Assembly: GCA_038238185.1 (NCBI GenBank)
Contig: JBBRXY010000068.1
Coordinates: forward strand, 1 to 16,515
Origin: DATAQC01 sp038238185
GTDB taxonomy: Bacteria; Actinomycetota; Acidimicrobiia; Acidimicrobiales; AC-14
Direction of reading: 5' to 3'
DNA length: 16,515 nt
Each line of letters starts with the position of its first letter. The stretch's first letter is position 1. Positions 13,614-16,515 of the stretch are shown one piece after another. The translations under genes were made by a program, and so were the position numbers. The notes below the pieces were generated by a model. The model was given only the letters and a program-made list of their open reading frames with translations, was not told the DNA's origin and searched no databases.

Positions 13614-13967
13614 CTAGCCCACCCAGGCCCAGGCTTCGACCTCGACGAGGGCGTCGAGGGGGATGGCCGACACCGCCACCGCCGAGCGGGCCGGGCGGTG
13701 GTCGCCGAAGACGGCCACGTAGGCGTCGTTCATGGCCGGGTAGTCGGTGATGTGACGCAGGAAGACGGTGGTCTTGACCACCTGATCGAGCGATGCCCCC
13801 TGCTCCGCCAACAGGGCGGACAGGTTGGCCAGGGCCTGGCGGGTCTCGGCGGCGACCCCACCGTGGACCAGGCTGCCATCAGCCAGGCCGAGCTGGCCCG
13901 ACGCCACCAGCCAATCGCCGGCGCGAACCAGCGGGGTGTAGGGCCCGACGGGCGGGGAGGGGTTCAG
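13614..13967 (-). CDS. RidA/YjgF-family protein, probably with a non-standard start codon
   Basis: RidA proteins are small trimeric enzymes that hydrolyse reactive enamines and imines, protecting PLP enzymes. The body is clear: VASGQLGL, the TRQALANLSALL helix, DQVVKTTVFL, YVAVFGDHRPARSAVAVSAIP and VEVEAWA at the end. Upstream of the only ordinary start (GTG 13907) the same frame continues the family N-terminus, LNPSPPVGPYTPLVRAGDWL, which forms the first strand and the conserved GPY motif. That stretch contains no ATG, GTG or TTG, so CTG 13967, one base after the erpA-like stop, is the best candidate (117 residues); if GTG 13907 is used the protein would lack its first strand. Probably cotranscribed with the two genes upstream. 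Confidence 0.75.
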   Translation of the reverse strand: MNPSPPVGPYTPLVRAGDWLVASGQLGLADGSLVHGGVAAETRQALANLSALLAEQGASLDQVVKTTVFLRHITDYPAMNDAYVAVFGDHRPARSAVAVSAIPLDALVEVEAWAWVG

Positions 13968-13968
13968 C

Positions 13969-14322
13969 TCAGCTGAAGGACTGGCCGCAGCCGCAGGACT
14001 TGGTGGCGTTGGGGTTGTTGATGGCGAAACCCGCCCCCTGGAGCCCGTCCTTGTAGTCGAGCGAGGCGCCTTTCAGGTAGGGGGCGCTGGCGGCGTCGAC
14101 CACGACCTTCACGCCGTCGGCGTCGGCCAGGGTGTCGTCGTCGGCAAACTCGGAATCGAAGAACATCTCGTAGCTGAAGCCGGAGCAGCCGCCGGGGCGC
14201 ACGGCCACGCGAAGCGCCAGCTCGGCGTTGCCCTCGGCTGCGAGCAGCTCCTTCACCTTCGCCGCAGCCGGCGTGGTGACATCGATGAGGGGCGTGGTGG
14301 TGACGGGGGTGGTCGTGCTCAT
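13969..14322 (-). CDS. erpA: A-type iron-sulfur carrier (ErpA/HesB/IscA family)
   Basis: This 117-residue protein is an A-type carrier that accepts an Fe-S cluster and hands it to target enzymes. The three ligand cysteines are Cys46 in RPGGCSGFSYEM and Cys110 and Cys112 in the C-terminal SCGCGQSF; GAGFAINNPNA is also typical. Residues 1-12 are a Thr-rich tail. The ATG at 14322 is chosen because AGGAGGA (14337-14331 on the minus strand) lies eight bases upstream; the open frame extends further but without similarity. The gene follows the SufR-like regulator by 40 bp and its stop precedes the ridA-like frame by one base, so it is the middle gene of a likely three-gene unit. Confidence 0.92.
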   Translation of the reverse strand: MSTTTPVTTTPLIDVTTPAAAKVKELLAAEGNAELALRVAVRPGGCSGFSYEMFFDSEFADDDTLADADGVKVVVDAASAPYLKGASLDYKDGLQGAGFAINNPNATKSCGCGQSFS

Positions 14323-14362
14323 GGCCGTAGTCCTCCTGAAGGTCTGCGTTCCGATGACAAGC

Positions 14363-15085
14363 TTACCCGACGGACAGCTCGACCTGGCACGGGTTGCGGT
14401 CGGCCAACGTCGCGAAGTGTTCAACGCTGGCGCCGCCGAGTTGTTCCACGAATCCCTCGATCAGGCCCCGATGGAGGTTGCAGACCACCTCGGGATGGGC
14501 CTCGGCCAGCTCTCGGAACGGGCAGTGGGTGAAAGCGATGGTGACGGCGGTTCCCCCGTCACCGGCAGCCGGATCGAAGCCCATGTCGGCCAGGGCGGCC
14601 AACAGGGACCCAACGCAGCCCCGCTCGTCGGGGCCCCGAGCCGTGTCTTGCCGGCCCCCAGCCAGGTCCTGCGAGGCCGCCGCCAGCGCCCGGCCCTGCT
14701 CGGCTCCGGCGGCGACGGCATCGTCGGGAGCGAGCCCGGCCCGGGCGGCCATCCGCGTGAGCATGGAAGCGAGCAGGGGGAACGCCGGCGATTCGAGGCC
14801 CAGCGACGGTGCGTCGGGGGCCAGGGCGTAGCGGTGGAGGGGACGGCCCACCGACCCGCGGGCGTCGGCCTCGACGGCGAGCAGGCCGACGGCTCGCATC
14901 TGTTCGAGATGGGGGCGCACGGTATTCGGGTGCAGGCCCAGGAGCTCGGCGATCTCGGCGGTGGAACGGGGGGACCGGGCCCGGGCCAGCTCGAGGTAGA
15001 TGGCGTAGCGGGTGTTGTCGCCCAGAGCCTTCAGAACAGCCAGGCGGGGCTGACGTTCGTCCGCTGCGCTTTCGGGATGTCCCAC
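14363..15085 (-). CDS. SufR-like winged-helix regulator with cluster-type cysteines
   Basis: The 240-residue protein has an ArsR-like helix-turn-helix at about 15-72 (STAEIAELLGLHPNTVRPHLEQMRAVGLL) and a C-terminal domain with Cys157, Cys188 in THCPFRELAEAHPEVVC, Cys202 and Cys233 in NPCQVEL. The HCPF-PEVVC pattern with a later Cys matches SufR, the Fe-S-containing repressor of Fe-S assembly genes in cyanobacteria and mycobacteria. The suf operon itself is not here; instead an ErpA-like carrier follows directly, suggesting that this regulator senses cluster status and controls its own small operon. GTG 15085 lies eight bases after a strong TACAAT box, pointing to an almost leaderless transcript. 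Confidence 0.82.
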   Translation of the reverse strand: MGHPESAADERQPRLAVLKALGDNTRYAIYLELARARSPRSTAEIAELLGLHPNTVRPHLEQMRAVGLLAVEADARGSVGRPLHRYALAPDAPSLGLESPAFPLLASMLTRMAARAGLAPDDAVAAGAEQGRALAAASQDLAGGRQDTARGPDERGCVGSLLAALADMGFDPAAGDGGTAVTIAFTHCPFRELAEAHPEVVCNLHRGLIEGFVEQLGGASVEHFATLADRNPCQVELSVG

Positions 15086-15093
15086 GACCGGAA

Positions 15094-15099
15094 ATTGTA
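15094..15099 (-). promoter_or_regulatory. Candidate -10 element of the sufR-like operon
   Basis: TACAAT on the minus strand (15099-15094) lies eight bases before GTG 15085. It sits inside CCGGTACAATTTCCGG (15103-15088), whose CCGG ends form a short interrupted inverted repeat that could be an operator. No good -35 element is visible. Confidence 0.5.
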
Positions 15100-15179
15100 C
15101 CGGCGAAACCCGTTGTGGCGAGTAATCGTATTTCTGGCGGGGCGGCGCGCTCTGAAGGGTGCGACGGAGGTGTTCACGG

Positions 15180-15213
15180 GGCCTCGCCCGGAGACAACGG
15201 CGGGGGCGAGGCC
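15180..15213 (-). terminator. Strong hairpin terminator after the sunset-domain gene
   Basis: GGCCTCGCCC (15180-15189) and GGGCGAGGCC (15204-15213) form a perfect 10-bp GC-rich stem with a 14-base loop, about 32 bases beyond the stop at 15245. There is no T-tract; such U-less hairpins are common after actinobacterial genes. The rest of the 159-bp gap holds only the sufR-like promoter. Confidence 0.6.
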
Positions 15214-15244
15214 TCGAACGCCTGGCCGTTCAGGGGCCGGCGCG

Positions 15245-16075
15245 CTAGCGAGCGGCTCTGCGCAGCCCGTCGTCGGTGGCAGCCTCTTCGTCGCGGTAGC
15301 ACCGGTCGGGAGTGGTCCGGGCGTAGGCAGCCATTCCCGGCAGGTGGAAGATGGCGCTGCGGAGCTTTCCCTTGACCGGGTGGGTCGTGGGGCACACGCC
15401 GCCGGCGGGTTCGACCCAAGCCGCCCCTGCGGAAGCCGACTTCTTGGCCGGCGCCTTCTTGGCCGCCGGTTTCGTGGATGCCGCTTTCCTGGATGCCGCT
15501 TTCCTGGGTGCCGCCTTCTTGGCCGGCGCCTTCCTGGCCGGGGCCTTCCTGGTGCCGGCACCCCGTGCCGGTGCCGCTGGTTCGACCTCCACGACCGGTG
15601 CCGCCGGGTTGGGGGCGGTGGTGGCGTCGCCCGTTGTCAGGATGACGATCTCGTCGTCGTCGGGCTCGATCTCCGCCGCCGCCGGTGGGGCCGGGGCGGG
15701 CGTCGACGGAGAGGTTGGGGTGAACGGGCCGGCGGATCGCACGACCGGGGGCGCGGTGGCGGCCGGGTCGTACGAACGGTCGCCGCCCTCGGCCCTGGGC
15801 CGCTTCAACGAGGTCGAGTGCAGCATCGTGGGCTGCACCAGGGGCGGTTCGTCGGGGTCAGACATAGGTGCCGATGCCGATGCCGATGCCGATGCCGGCG
15901 CTGGTGCCGGCGCTGGTGCTCGCGGCGGGGCGGGAGCCCGTGACGTGTCCCAGGGGTCGTCTCCGGGCGGGGCCGCGGGTAGCGGACGGCGGGCCTGGGC
16001 GATCTTGAACAACGCGAACGCCAGGCCACCCAACATGCCCAAGCGGATTCCGATGCGTAGCGAGCGGCGGATCAC
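15245..16075 (-). CDS. Membrane-anchored Lys/Ala-rich protein with C-terminal sunset-type domain
   Basis: The predicted 276-residue protein has one N-terminal membrane helix (about 9-26, after the basic MIRRSLRIGIR), a long low-complexity Ala/Pro/Ser and acidic region (about 30-170), a histone-H1-like Lys/Ala/Arg tract (about 172-216, with RKAPARKAPAKKA-type repeats) and a compact C-terminal domain (about 217-276) with Cys228 and Cys259: CPTTHPVKG, IFHLPGMAAYARTTPDRCY. That domain resembles the so-called sunset domain of actinobacterial envelope proteins; I name it from memory. GTG 16075 has GGGAG five bases upstream; GTG 16081 and TTG 16078 are alternatives. The basic tract could bind DNA, RNA or anionic wall polymers; which side of the membrane it faces is uncertain. 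Confidence 0.72.
   Translation of the reverse strand: MIRRSLRIGIRLGMLGGLAFALFKIAQARRPLPAAPPGDDPWDTSRAPAPPRAPAPAPAPASASASASAPMSDPDEPPLVQPTMLHSTSLKRPRAEGGDRSYDPAATAPPVVRSAGPFTPTSPSTPAPAPPAAAEIEPDDDEIVILTTGDATTAPNPAAPVVEVEPAAPARGAGTRKAPARKAPAKKAAPRKAASRKAASTKPAAKKAPAKKSASAGAAWVEPAGGVCPTTHPVKGKLRSAIFHLPGMAAYARTTPDRCYRDEEAATDDGLRRAAR
15870..15917. repeat. Hexanucleotide repeat tract within the sunset-domain gene
   Basis: Eight hexamers in a row: GCCGAT four times (15870-15893), then GCCGGC and GCTGGT alternating twice (15894-15917). On the coding minus strand they give alternating Ala-Pro then Ala-Ser pairs. Expansion or loss of units would keep the frame. Confidence 0.85.
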
Positions 16076-16111
16076 CAACACTCCCGGTCGGCGGAAAGGG
16101 GGGCAGCCTAC

Positions 16112-16140
16112 TTGACGGATTCCTGGCTGGCTGTCACCAT
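16112..16140 (+). promoter_or_regulatory. Candidate leuA leader promoter
   Basis: TTGACG (16112-16117) is followed after 17 bp by CACCAT (16135-16140), which keeps the most important A and T of a -10 element. Transcription would begin near 16147, about three bases before the leader-peptide ATG at 16150. Confidence 0.45.
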
Positions 16141-16149
16141 TCGAGAGCT

Positions 16150-16197
16150 ATGAATTCGATCTCTGTGACGACTTCCACGGACCTGCTCCTTCTTTAG
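16150..16197 (+). CDS. leuL: Leucine leader peptide of the leuA attenuator
   Basis: A 15-codon ORF, MNSISVTTSTDLLLL, ends in four consecutive leucine codons (CTG, CTC, CTT, CTT at 16183-16194) directly before the TAG stop. CTT is rare in the surrounding GC-rich genes, which would make the run more sensitive to charged leucyl-tRNA supply. It lies 27 bp ahead of a U-tract terminator and 144 bp ahead of leuA, the arrangement of ribosome-mediated attenuation. When leucine is scarce a ribosome should stall on these codons and cover the 5' arm of the next hairpin. The upstream GAGAG is a weak ribosome-binding site; the transcript may start just before the ATG. Confidence 0.88.
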   Translation: MNSISVTTSTDLLLL

Positions 16198-16198
16198 C

Positions 16199-16223
16199 GG
16201 CGAGCGCCCTCGGCGTGCTCGCC
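16199..16223 (+). promoter_or_regulatory. Leader hairpin and antiterminator arm of the leucine attenuator
   Basis: GGCGAGC (16199-16205) pairs perfectly with GCTCGCC (16217-16223). This hairpin starts one base after the leader-peptide stop. Its loop holds CCTCGGC (16208-16214), which can alternatively pair with the 3' side of the terminator (GGC/GCC at 16242-16244 and CCTC/GAGG at 16247-16250, with a two-base bulge). A ribosome stalled on the Leu codons would block the 5' arm and favour this antiterminator. Pairings were worked out by hand. Confidence 0.65.
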
Positions 16224-16261
16224 AACCTCTCGTGCCCTCGGGCCGGGAGGTTTTTTCTTTT
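16224..16261 (+). terminator. Intrinsic terminator of the leuA attenuator
   Basis: AACCTCTCG (16224-16232) pairs with CGGGAGGTT (16244-16252) over nine positions including one U-G, with an inner GCC/GGC stem closing a CTCG loop. It runs into TTTTTTCTTTTT (16251-16261 region), the only real T-tract in the window. It lies about 80 bp before leuA, so it ends transcription prematurely unless the alternative fold forms. Confidence 0.9.
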
Positions 16262-16340
16262 CCCGACACGACCGGTATTTCTACCCCGAACCGTGACCCT
16301 CGACCCCACCGAAGCACCCACCAGACATGGAGGCACCACG

Positions 16341-16515
16341 ATGACCGAGACCGACGGCTCCGGCCCCCCGGTAGCGGATGGTCATCTGACCATCTTCGAC
16401 ACCACCCTGCGCGACGGCGAGCAGTCGCCCGGGATCTCGCTCGATGCCGGTGAAAAGTTGGAGATCGCCGAGCAACTGTCTCGTCTCGGGGTCGACTACA
16501 TCGAGGCGGGGTTCC
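16341..16515 (+). CDS. leuA: 2-isopropylmalate synthase, 3'-truncated
   Basis: Only the first 58 codons are in the window. After a short tail the sequence reads LTIFDTTLRDGEQSPG, then a GEKLEIAEQLSRLGVDYIEAGF segment: the DTTLRDGEQ-PG active-site motif and the first barrel helix of the alpha-IPM synthase/homocitrate synthase family. LeuA condenses acetyl-CoA with 2-oxoisovalerate, the first step of leucine synthesis. Citramalate or homocitrate synthase would share the motif, but the leader peptide with a Leu-codon run makes LeuA by far the best call. ATG 16341 has GGAG (16329-16332) eight bases upstream. Feedback inhibition by leucine would need the C-terminal domain, which lies beyond the window. 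Confidence 0.93.
   Translation, partial: MTETDGSGPPVADGHLTIFDTTLRDGEQSPGISLDAGEKLEIAEQLSRLGVDYIEAGF

Noticed and set aside
12358..13617. Plus-strand open frame of 419 codons opposite the CDF and DUF1232 genes
   Set aside because: Antisense artefact; the minus frames encode clear membrane proteins.
14228..15943. Plus-strand open frame of 571 codons across erpA, sufR-like and sunset genes
   Set aside because: It spans three well-supported minus-strand genes and their gaps, ending in Arg/Cys repeats caused by the hexamer tract.
1..16515. CRISPR arrays, tRNA or rRNA genes, insertion sequences, prophage
   Set aside because: No spaced direct repeats, no tRNA or rRNA-like stretches, and no transposase, integrase or terminal inverted repeats were seen by eye.

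Overview
The window is about 16.5 kb of high-GC DNA with strong G/C preference at third codon positions, GTG and TTG starts, 4-nt stop/start overlaps, and gene sets typical of Actinomycetota: a GlnR-type orphan regulator beside GlnA and GlnA2, a SufR-like regulator with an A-type Fe-S carrier, a Lys/Ala-rich 'sunset'-type envelope protein, and a CcdA/MazF pair. The class is my inference (possibly Acidimicrobiia); nothing in the window proves it. It looks chromosomal and mostly housekeeping, with small accessory patches near 4.1-5.6 kb and 12.3-13.6 kb.

Layout. 1-3251 (+): a tightly packed block of ribE (5' end cut off), ribBA, ribH, hisG and a small cold-shock-like protein, mostly joined by overlapping or nearly adjacent stops and starts. 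3374-4837 (+): a putative lipoprotein and a membrane fatty-acid desaturase. 4851-5551: a small unrecognised ORF on the minus strand, then a CcdA-like antitoxin overlapping a MazF/PemK-like toxin. 5627-9267: nitrogen assimilation, with glnA (-) and glnA2 (+) diverging from a 169-bp intergenic region, and a GlnR-like regulator with a degenerate receiver domain directly after glnA2. 9366-12280: a DsbA-like protein (-), a 69-aa hypothetical protein (+) and a DinG/XPD-type helicase with four Fe-S cysteines (+). 12463-13614 (-): a cation-efflux (CDF) protein and a DUF1232 protein, preceded by what looks like the C-terminal remnant of an ArsR-type repressor. 13614-15085 (-): sufR-like, erpA-like and ridA-like genes in one direction. 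15245-16075 (-): a membrane-anchored, histone-H1-like, sunset-domain protein. 16112-16515 (+): a promoter, a 15-codon leader peptide ending in four consecutive leucine codons, alternative RNA hairpins, a textbook U-tract terminator and then the start of leuA: a complete ribosome-mediated leucine attenuator.

The most striking items are the leucine attenuator of leuA, the self-contained GlnR/GlnA/GlnA2 module with a candidate GlnR half-site pair between the divergent glutamine synthetase genes, the CcdA-MazF cross-family toxin-antitoxin pair whose inverted repeat overlaps the start codon, the decapitated ArsR gene ahead of the CDF transporter, and several start codons sitting only a few bases beyond a -10-like hexamer, which suggests leaderless transcripts. 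I see no rRNA, tRNA, CRISPR array, insertion sequence or prophage.
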